NCBI GenBank assembly: GCA_047495785.1
Contig: JBLDXI010000009.1
Span: 682,001-746,000 of the forward strand
DNA length: 64,000 nt
Direction: 5' to 3'
From: Lepidodermella squamata
Lineage: Eukaryota; Gastrotricha
Part shown: piece after piece, positions 32,455 through 41,289 of the stretch
Layout of the letters: every line of letters begins with the position of its first letter
Numbering within the stretch: position 1 is the first letter of the stretch
Notes under the pieces: generated by a model
Told to the model about the DNA's origin: nothing
Databases searched by the model: none
The model's input: the letters and a program-made list of their open reading frames with translations, nothing else
Position numbers and translations under genes: made by a program

Positions 32455-35400
32455 TCATGGAGGCGGCTGCGTGACAGTACCCTCGACGTGTTGAAACGGC
32501 CCGTCGACACCATAATTCTTCGCAAGGTTTCCGCGCTGAACGCCCCCTAGAACAGCAATCATAAAAATAGGGTAATTTCAAGATAGAAAAATAAATCACC
32601 CCAATCCAAGATTTTGGTATCAACGCCCCACTCGTCACCTCGCAGCTTTTTGTCTTTCAAACGTCGTGCGTCCTCCGTTGTCAGGCGGCGGTAATGTTGC
32701 TGTGCATCGAAGTCTGCAGCTGTACCGCAACCAATTACTTGGATCCAGTCAAGGCGAGAAGGCGTGCCGTAGAATTTCACCTCGTTGAGGCCATCGTCTA
32801 TTTCAATATGCACCAACTTAGAACCAAAATGAAGACCACGAGAAACGCTTCGGTCTTTCGTATTGCACAGAATCATGCCAGCGTTCGATTCAATCAAGTT
32901 GAATTTTGGAAGAATTTGCATAAGGCAGCAATCAGCGCCTCCCCATTTGAGGACGCCCCTTCTGAAAAATGGAAAGATACGTAAAGCAAGGCTATTTATA
33001 CCGCCCTGGTTTTCAACTTTATACCTCCATTCACAGTCGATACCCGCGACGAAAATGTTGGGCCCAAAGGCAAACAAAACGAGCGTCGGAGATTTGTAAT
33101 CCTGGCAACAAGTTACAACGCAAATCAGAGAAAAAATTGAATCTATAAAACTTACGAATACAAGCGTCTCAAGCCTGCAAAGTGACAACAATTTAAATAA
33201 CCGAATTTACATAAATCTGCGAAAATTCAAACCTGCTGAAGCTAAGGCCATCCTTGCCACTGTCAAACAGCAATTGCCATTGAGTATATGCAGGCTAATG
33301 AAGTAAAAAAGACACAATCGATCGTTAAAATGGCGTCCGGAAGCAAAAATCAGAAAGACGTAGACGTTCGCGTAAATGAAAACAATTAATGCGACTCGGA
33401 AAAGGAAAATTATGAGGCAATGCCTTGCGCGTTCCGGAAGCGCCATGTGTTATAGCACTTGTTCATAAAAATAAACGCGCTTCGGAACGCCATAGGGGTG
33501 GCTACAAGCTATGCGTAACATTTGCTTGCATGTGCTGTGGTCAACACTAATTTGATCAATGTCAATGGAACTGACGTTGCTGCGTCAACGCAGAAAAATG
33601 ACCCGCATATTTTGGCCCATGTCACAAAAATTTTAATATTAAGTATTTGAGAACGGTACCATACCCAGCTTTTTAATCTTTGAATTGCTAAAGCGAGTAA
33701 TATACCCTCGAACTTACTACCAAGTGAGCTTCTTATATCATTTTCTTCCTGTTAAACCGCGTTTTATCTGTCATGTTACATGTTACAATGAAAAATAACG
33801 CTTTTTACGCGATCGTGCGATTTTTTCAACAGTAATCAAACATCCACAATGCGTGGGCATTTGGTACAGGCTTAACGTCCTGGAGGACCATGTTAAAATT
33901 TTCGACTACTCCATAAGAATCACAAGATACACCAGACCAAGGAATACAATTGGTTAGACTCGTTCTTAGTTAATCGTAGGCGCTGTTGATACTTTAGGAA
34001 CCGTTATGGCTACAATTTTCACAATTTACCCCACACGGGATTTCCCGAAAAACGTAGGATCTAGTAATAATATAATAGGAAAGGTTAGTGGGACACGACA
34101 GATAAAACGCCGTAATATGGTACTATAATGGCTTTCAATACTCAGGCTGGCTAGGCCTTTAACATTGACAAAACACTACTGACTGTTAATTATTTGTCAG
34201 ACAACCGTATTATGTTGCTTTAGCAGGACCATCCTCCGATCAATCAGCCTTACTTGAAAATTAGCGTAAAGGCTAAGCCGATTATCAAAATACCCATAGT
34301 CTGCATTCGCCCAGCACATGCAAACAAGCACATGCGCATGTGTCCGAGTAAACTTTGTGTACAAATGTTTGAGCAGATACTATTGATAGCCTTCATTAAA
34401 AATATAGCGGATATCTCATGCATTCACCTTGAAAATAAATAAGTGTACTCGTATATAGCATAAGGTCTAACACCCCACAAAGAGTCTAGCGATTGATTCT
34501 TGTAGCAGCGCGAGTTTACTTAATTGACCGAATTCACCCACTACTAAAACTAATTTACGCTACACCACGAATAAATAAAATTACGGCCGTCTTCTGCGCA
34601 GCCGGCATACGGCCGCACATGCTGCCGCGACAGGCGCAAAATCAACCGCGCAAATTGGGAATTTTTGTTACTGGCGCCTCAAACACCAAAATTCATTTTA
34701 GGATGTCGTGTTTTTGTAACCCCCAAGATTTGACCGGCTATAATGTTATAAACAATGTGATGTTTTCACTCTTAGTAAATTTTTTGACTATTTTAGATAC
34801 AAATGAAGCTGCAATGCTCGATTCAGTGCTTCGGTTTAATTTTGCTAGCTGCCACGCCAGTAATTATGAAGATCAGTTCGCAAGCCTCGGAATCGCAATT
34901 AAGGATACAGCAGGCGGATATAGCGACGGAGAAACTGCCAGCGGATTACCGGAGGACAAATAGGCGTGAACCGACTGCTCAATCGCAAGGGAAGGGCAAA
35001 GCGAGCAAAAAATGGAAGACGCGGCAACGCCAGAAAAGCAGCAACGCGAAACGAGCGAAACGCGCACGAATGTTGCGGAGCGAAATGGATCCGCTTTCGA
35101 ATACTACGCCGGAGGGAAAAGTTATTGGTTTGCAATGGGTTTTAGACATTCGGCGAAATTTAAGTAGCCTTATGAAAGGGTTGGAACAAGTCGAGTTGCA
35201 ACTAGCACAGGTATTATTCATTATTGAGTTTTTTTGCAATGTCAAGCAATAATCTTTACATTAGGTAAAAGAGCAATTAAAAGAATCTAAGGCAATTGGC
35301 TCAACTGGTGCGGATTCCCTGAACATGTCATCGCCCCCGATAATTTGCCCATGGGAAATGTTAAATGGCGCTTCCTTCAATAAGTGCTATTCGTTTCATA

Positions 35401-37332
35401 ACAACGACAGACGATCGTGGTATCAGGCAGCGGCAAGCTGTCGAGTGGTAAAATTTGCGCAACATTTTTGCATCGGCTTATTTCAATTTCTTTTAGGTTG
35501 GTGGCCGACTTCTTAGAATAAGCAGTGCCGAAGAAACCGCGTTCTTGCTATCAAGGGCCCCTGCTTGTAATTTAGCCGCTCAGCTGTTTTAGCGCAAATT
35601 CTAGTTTTTGTCTCAATTTAGGGATGAGCAGCGGTTCAGCTTGGTTAACGACTGCTTGGACTGACGGCAACAGGCTTTATCCATGTCCGAATGACGGAGG
35701 AAGCATGTTACCCAGTGACTCATCTTGGGGATGGGGAACGCGAATGGATCGGCTTTGTTTCAACCAGCTAGTGGATGGTCAAAGCAACAAGAATCCAATA
35801 CGCGTTTACACGGATTGGCTCATGTCGGCAGATCCGCAGGCAGGCGCTTGCGTAGCCCTGGCAGTCGCTTCCACAAACTGGGAGGCGCTAGATTGCGACA
35901 GACCAGCCGCTTATGTTTGCGAAAGGGATCCTGTGCGCCCCACGACAATCTCATCTACTTCTGAAGATGAAGCCCTTAGCTCATCCAAAATAACGGCGGA
36001 GCAAGGTGAAGACGAAGTACTTCAAAACGAGCCAGCCCAGCCTGAGAGCAGCCAAGCGACTGTTCAAGAAGACGGCCAGACCAACGACCAGGAGGAGGCG
36101 GCCGATGATTATAATGCGGCAGAAGAAGAGCCAGTTAAAGTAGCACCCGAGGGAGCATAGGCCCTTTCATACTGTGCTTTTACTTCAGTGTCAATCCGAA
36201 TGAGGTTCTGATTTATTTGTTTCGAAGCATGAGGAGTTGTTTTCTACATTTTCTGTGGAGTTCTCAACTAATTCTAATCTTTCTCTATCACCTACATCAA
36301 CTCAACAGTTATTCGATAATAAAATATGGCGTAACCTAAATCTAATTGTCGTTTTACCAAATTTCTTACCGTTTTAGCAGCCAGCGGAGGTGGAGGCGGG
36401 CTGTAAGCTGGAGGCAAAACCTCGCACAATATCCATAGTCCGAAAGAGCCAATTGGGGTAGAAAACGAGTTTGGTCTGACAGGCTGCGACGAAGCCACGC
36501 TCATCGAAGAACTTGCAGAAGCACCAAGAAGTCGATTAGCAAAATACGTCCGGCAAGCGCAGGCTATGGGAAGATTCACACGATCCCAAGAGACAAGAAG
36601 CGATTCAATAGAATCACAATTTTGAACCTAGAAATGTTTAGGCGTGAATCACACATTAGCGGTAACTTCGCTCGTACATACCATGGCTACAGCTAATTTA
36701 CTGGCAAAGTCTTCTTCGACGCCAGTAATTATTGGCGATGGATCCATTGAAGCCGAATAAGCTAACAGCAAAATGTCTTCAACAACTGAAAAAGTTCTTC
36801 TTAGCTTGAGATTGTTTACTTGAAATGAACAAACTTTCATGGTCGGGCTTCCCTTCTTTTTCAAGCAACAATAATGTAACCAGCTTGTGGTCAGACTTGA
36901 TACGGCCGCGAAAATCTTTATTTCCTGAGTCTGACGAAGTTGCATGACCATCGAGTATTATTTGGCATACGTGCTCAAAATCGGCCGGTGACAAATAATC
37001 GGAGCCTTTCTGATCGGCTAACTTATCAAAGCAGTTTTGCATGAGGGCTTTACCTCGAGTCGAACAGTGGTCCTGGCCGTCAGAAAACATAACCTGCAAT
37101 TTTTGACGAGAAAATCCGTGATAATTTTACCCATGAATGTTAGAACTCATACCTCTAGTAATTTCGACTTCTGCAAACGAACCCCATCGGCCTGAACTAT
37201 TTTGTTCTGAACATTATTGATGACCTGTTTTGTATTACCGCATTCTGCAGGTTGGCTGTCCGAAGTCTGAGTTGAATCTTCAGCATGAGAAGACGAAGAT
37301 GCTTTGCGATGGGAACTTGACGAACCACCCAT
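32455..37332 (-). CDS. MEAK7: MEAK7-like TLDc protein (mTOR-associated), with a gene nested in its intron
   Basis: Nine exons: 37153-37332, 36835-37093, 36682-36785, 36370-36627, then across a 3,075-nt intron 33233-33294, 33156-33174, 33025-33101, 32600-32961, 32455-32546. All phases agree; 470 aa against 456 in human. MEAK7 is a lysosome-anchored, mTOR-binding TLDc protein. It starts MGGSSSSHR, a good N-myristoylation signal as in the human protein. Residues ~60-265 form the helical N-terminal part. The TLDc domain spans ~270-430: QWQLLFDSGKDGLSFSRLE, PTLVLFAFG, GADCCLMQILPKF, GLHFGSKLVHIEID, and WIQVIGCGTAAD near the end. The 5' part ends in a strong phase-0 donor (ACG|GTAAGA) and the 3' part opens with a phase-0 acceptor, which is why I join them. 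The alternative is two genes, the second with a poor private start at 33446. Confidence 0.75.
33295..34802. other. Large-intron sequence of MEAK7 left of the nested lectin
   Basis: Non-coding as far as I can see; no long ORF, transposon or RNA gene recognised. Contains short direct repeats such as catgttacatgttac (about 33774). Confidence 0.4.
34803..36160 (+). CDS. Secreted C-type lectin-domain protein nested in the MEAK7 intron
   Basis: Four exons (34803-35210, 35265-35447, 35497-35566, 35622-36160) give 399 aa. Residues 1-18 (MKLQCSIQCFGLILLAAT) form a signal peptide. Residues ~45-95 are strikingly basic (Lys/Arg-rich). A C-type lectin fold follows at about 160-310: CPWEMLNGASFNKCY, WYQAAASCRVVGGRLLRIS, then SAWLTTAWTDG and LDCDRPAAYVCE with the paired cysteines. 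The usual calcium/sugar motifs (EPN or QPD with WND) are not obvious, so carbohydrate binding is uncertain. The last ~85 residues are Glu/Gln/Ser-rich and acidic. The whole gene lies on the strand opposite MEAK7, inside its 3.1-kb intron. Confidence 0.8.
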
Positions 37333-37449
37333 TTTAGTTTATATAAAACACTAGATGTAATAATATGCATCACAGCTTTACTTGAGAAAGGCTCAATGAT
37401 TGCTATTGAATAAGAATAAGAATAAAGTGCTGAATCAGTCGCACGCTGA

Positions 37450-37530
37450 TCATTCAGCTAAACATCAGCCTGCTGACACCCGCGTTTAACGGGTTTCGCC
37501 AGCAAGCGTCACACACTGATGAAAAACTAG
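37450..37530 (-). promoter_or_regulatory. SECIS element in the selenoprotein M 3' UTR
   Basis: On the minus strand, 30-110 nt after the selenoprotein M stop, the sequence has the full SECIS plan. The 5' core GTGA (revcomp of about 37509-37512) is followed by a 10-bp helix (GCTTGCTGGC with GTCAGCAGGC, two wobble pairs), an unpaired AAA, and a short upper helix CCCG..CGGG with a 7-nt loop. The 3' core TGAT is the revcomp of 37464-37467. AAA in a bulge below an extra helix makes it a form II SECIS. It recruits SBP2 and eEFSec to recode UGA as selenocysteine. The lower helix I is imperfect (CATCAG/CTGAATG). Confidence 0.85.
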
Positions 37531-37559
37531 CAGCAATCCAACACTGATGATCCAGAGAA

Positions 37560-38151
37560 CTAGAGCTCGTCTCCGGCGTGAGCTTCTACCTGCTCACTGC
37601 TAACGACGTCAACAACCTTATAAGGTCCAGTGAGATATTCGTCGGGAACTTCTGCATCTTGAGTAGGTTTCTTGTAAAAGCCTAATGACTGTAGAAGTTT
37701 GACACATTCCTCACGGGTGCTGTACCCAGTTAGGTCGATGCGCTGTAGAAAATTCAGCCGTTTTAATTTGAATTCAGACTACAAACAACAAACAATACCT
37801 TAACGGTTTCACCTTCGTCGTTTAAAAGCAGGAGATCAGGATTAGCTCCAGGTACTAAAAGAAACCGAGATATGGTGGTTGTAGAACAAAAACTAGTTAC
37901 AAACCAGCTTTAAAAATGACGTTGTGAAACAATGGAATGTCTTCATAAATAAAAGTACGGATGCCAGGATAGCGATTTAAACGTCATCTGTAAAATTAAT
38001 GCTTATATTGAATCATAAAAAAATTAGCAATATATCGGTAAATTTACCCAGAGCAGCTCTCGACGCGTGCACTCATGACATCGGTATTCGCACTAACAGC
38101 AATCGATGCAGCCACCAACGCTATGAGCGTCGATGGAAGTAAGTTGCGCAT
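37560..38151 (-). CDS. SELENOM: Selenoprotein M, ER thioredoxin-fold oxidoreductase (UGA = Sec)
   Basis: Four exons on the minus strand (38048-38151, 37905-37987, 37799-37854, 37560-37742) give 141 aa counting selenocysteine; human SELENOM is 145. Residues 1-21 are a signal peptide (MRNLLPSTLIALVAASIAVS). The redox motif is C-S-G-U: Cys-Ser-Gly then an in-frame TGA at 37984-37986, two bases into exon 2, followed by RLNRYPGIRTFIYEDIPLFH, which aligns with the family after its CGGU site. Further family blocks are PGANPDLLLL, LLQSLGFYKKPTQDAEVPDEY and an acidic C-terminus, without an obvious KDEL-type signal. A form II SECIS lies just downstream. It is a lumenal ER thiol oxidoreductase. Standard gene finders would end or miss this gene at the TGA. 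Confidence 0.9.
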
Positions 38152-38525
38152 TATTAACGAAATTTCTATGAATTTTATATGGTAAAAAGTGTTAATTAGT
38201 CAACAAGACTTAATGGTTTAAACGGAAAACAGACGAATCAAGTTTTATATTTTCTTCTATCCTCAAATGAACAAAAAAGTAACCACGCATCCCTGATAGG
38301 TACCAAACGCCAACGACAATTTTAAAGCGAATCAATAAATTACTTCAAAGCGCGGAATTTTTTGTTATTTCAAGCGTGAAATATTAGTAAATGATATAAT
38401 ATCATCAAACACCCTAACGATGCCGCAACGCTTTACATAATTTTGGTTGCTATCACGAATGCCCATGTCGACTGCATTGCCAAACGCGTTGCCTGGCGTA
38501 TCAGCCAATTCTACCAACTTCGACG
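38152..38525. other. Upstream region of selenoprotein M
   Basis: About 370 bp of AT-rich DNA between the divergent selenoprotein M gene and a weakly supported ORF. No element recognised. Confidence 0.35.
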
Positions 38526-38876
38526 TTGGCTAAACAGAAGGCAACTTCGAGGCATATACTGCGCCGTCATTCAACCGTAATTTGCCGAGGCGAAAAAATT
38601 GGAGTGACGACTAAAAATAACCTGGAGCCTTTGATTGAGCAGAGTTCGGGCTCAGAGTCATATGCGGAGTTCGCGAAGAAGCGAAGGCGCAGCGAAGAAC
38701 TAAGAGCGGCACTGAACCTGGACGATCGAGCGACGCGTCGAAGGAAGCGATTCAGCAAATTTGTAGAAAACCTCTATGCTGCTGGTCCTAGAGTCGCGGG
38801 AAGTTTTGATATTATGCCTATTAGAACTATTTCCGGGTACGAAGTCCGCGTACTCTTCCTCCATCCATGTCCATGA
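38526..38876 (+). CDS. Unrecognised basic ORF, possible exon
   Basis: An open frame of 117 codons with no ATG near its start (the first in-frame ATG is far downstream). It is rich in Arg/Lys with dibasic clusters (AKKRRRSEE, ATRRRKRFSK) and encodes FVENLYAAGPRVAGSFDIMPI. A possible donor near 38838 (TCCGG|GTACG) and acceptor at about 38890 (CGATCAG) would splice it to a short Cys-containing tail ending near 39012. No family is recognised and no signal peptide is visible, so this may be a real partial gene or chance. Confidence 0.25.
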   Translation: MAKQKATSRHILRRHSTVICRGEKIGVTTKNNLEPLIEQSSGSESYAEFAKKRRRSEELRAALNLDDRATRRRKRFSKFVENLYAAGPRVAGSFDIMPIRTISGYEVRVLFLHPCP

Positions 38877-39347
38877 TGTCACGCGATCAGGCGCACATGC
38901 TCGTTCCGCTCGCATGGTAATGGTGCTTGTGACTTCTTTGTGGATTGTTTATTTAATAAAAACCGCTCATTTACGTGATCAAAATGGATTGCCGGATGCC
39001 CACAAGCCGAAAAAGACTTTCCGAGGAGCCTTAGTGTCTTTTCTCTAACTGTGCCTTTTTAATATTGGAAAATGAAACTCGCAAAAAATCTGAATCTGAA
39101 TCTGTACTAAATTTTCAATTTCGCAGCTTTAGACTGTATAAAAAGTATTACGCGCCATCGGCTAGCAATATGAAGCAAAATACGTTGAAAAGGTAATTTG
39201 AAGGTCAACCAGCGTAAGAAACAGCCTAAGAAACCGCAAGCCTCGCAATAGTCTTGCGCTCCTTCTATGTAACATGGACGAAACCTGGCTAGCAGTTGAC
39301 CTAATAATTTCGAAAAAAACCACAAACGCCTAAATTATAGTACCAGT

Positions 39348-39532
39348 ATATCGTTAGCGACGCGCCAAAACAACCACTTTACTATTTATAGATTTTATGA
39401 AGAAAATACGTTCGAAAATAGGAAAAAATCGGGGTGCAAAAGGCCTAACGTACTTCACCATTACGTTAGGCGACTAAACGTACGATCGAGTGAGTCATCT
39501 AAGTGGTTGTTTTGGCGCGTCGTTAACGATAT
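39348..39532. mobile_element. 185-bp MITE-like element with 32-bp terminal inverted repeats
   Basis: The left end atatcgttagcgacgcgcca... and right end ...tggcgcgtcgttaacgatat match inverted over 32 bp with one mismatch. Inside, cctaacgta/tacgttagg forms a second 9-bp palindrome. No coding capacity. Flanks do not show a clear duplication beyond a possible TA. Confidence 0.7.
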
Positions 39533-40910
39533 TGGGTGCGTACGAACAGGCGTGAAAAATGTTTTTATAAAAAGAGAAATGATTTAACGCTGTGAAAATG
39601 TTTCTTTTCCTTATTACTTATTACTATTGGATTTTTAGACGTTCACAGACTCGAATGTTTTTGTATTTGCAGTAAGCCAAGTTTTAACGGGTCCCAGGCG
39701 CAGGCTCAAACAGAGTTGGGCAATTGTGAGATTCGATCGCGTGTGTAATCAGTCACCGAGCAATGAAGCTCAACACGCTTTCGATATTAAGTGAGGCCTA
39801 AAACAGCTAATAATCGCGTAGTTTTTTCTCTGAATGGAAAAATTCGAAGTTTCCCATCAACGAAAAAAATATGAATGAAATAGTGAGAACAAAAAACCAC
39901 AACTGGTTGCTTAGTGGGAAACATCCCTGAGTCATGGATCATGGACAGGCGACCCCCATCGAACTTCGAACCCCTTCTCGTTCCATACTTTTTTAGTCTA
40001 CAAGCGACCTCTTAAAACATTGAATTGAAGCAAATACAAAGTTCGAGAACGTTTCATAATGAAATATTAATAAGAAATAAGAAATATAGTCTGTGATATG
40101 CGCAATGAAATGACTGTTTGTGCGCACCCCTTATGTCCTTTAGATAAGCTGGATGGCTAATTCGACAATCATCCTAAGAAGCCGGAAGCCGGTATTCTCT
40201 TTATAACACTAATCACGCTCGATTGAAGACTAAGGATACTAATTGGGATAGAGACCTATTATCTCCTAGAGGCCTATTAATTACTCTCACAGGAGAGGAG
40301 CTGCTCTTAAAAGAACGAGGAACCTACTGTTAGAAGTTAGAATAGATATTATATCACAAGATTAAAATCGCCAAAGCTTAAATATTGGGTCCTATGAGCA
40401 TTCTGAAGAGACAAGAAGAGCCGCCAACTCCTCATTCAGCGACTGCATGCTTATGGCTGATCCGAAGAAAGCTCGAAATCCAGGAGTTGCAAAACCTTGG
40501 CAAAACCAATAGCTAAAGACAGCTTTTGAAAGAGTGAGAGCCCGCGAAGACATGTTGCACCCGATCGCGGACGATGAGAGCGCGCGTTCTTTTGGCATTT
40601 GCAGATTTTTTAGCGCCACAACTTTCACGTTAATAAATTTTATATGTAATTTTTGATATTAAAACTAAATGAAAATGAGTATATGATAGTTTGTTTATTT
40701 GCTCAATTTTATGAAGGGTCAGAGCTTTGCTTCCGTGGTTTTTTCGCGGTGGCTACCATGATGTAGAGAAACGTGCCGAGCGATTGTAGGCTCGCGATTT
40801 GTTGTTTGTATGTAGCTTCAGGCTTCAGGAAGAGGTAAAATACTCTACCCTGTACCTTATACCCTTCCTGGGCGATATTCCGAAAATCCCGATTTTGCGT
40901 TCACAGAAGG

Positions 40911-41012
40911 CTTGATCGCGAAAATTTCCGCTCGCGAATATTGTCTACCCCTCATTTTAGGGCCTTCGCGAAAATTATCTACTCGCGAATATTATCGCGT
41001 ATACAGTATTTG
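40911..41012. repeat. CGCGAA-rich dispersed repeat, copy 2
   Basis: Three cgcgaaaat/cgcgaatat blocks ending in gcgtatacagtatt. A related array with the same cgtatacagtatt end lies at 11090-11168. Confidence 0.5.
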
Positions 41013-41289
41013 TTTACTTCAGTTGGCTGTTTTTCAGCTCAAGTAATTAGTCACAAAGCCATTGAAAGGGTGGCCACGCTGCGGCCTGCGGCATTCTGGC
41101 GCTGTCCTTGCAGCCAGTAGTAATTAGAAAAGAATGTCTGCAAAGACTGCTTGTTGGAAGTTGGAATAGTTCTTACGAATTGTATACTACATGGCTCGTG
41201 AGCTTCTTCCTGCCAACCTTCATTTTGAACAAGATAGATGTATGTCGGATTTCCAGGGTTTCTACTGTCTTCTTCTTTTTCATATCTAG

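Larger units (their letters stand above)
39049..41289. other. Long non-coding stretch with small repeats
   Basis: 2.2 kb without a supportable gene. It holds the inverted-repeat element at 39348-39532 and a CGCGAA-rich dispersed repeat at about 40911-41012. Other ORFs are short and unconvincing. Confidence 0.45.

Noticed and set aside
33396-33446. Independent start exon for the TLDc half (MALPERARH...)
   Set aside because: Possible but weaker: poor donor, and the product would lack the MEAK7 N-terminus whose exons sit upstream in matching phase. Kept only as the alternative model.
39049-41289. Protein-coding gene among short ORFs (e.g. 40392-40628)
   Set aside because: No splice structure, no family match and no codon signal; nothing to support a gene.
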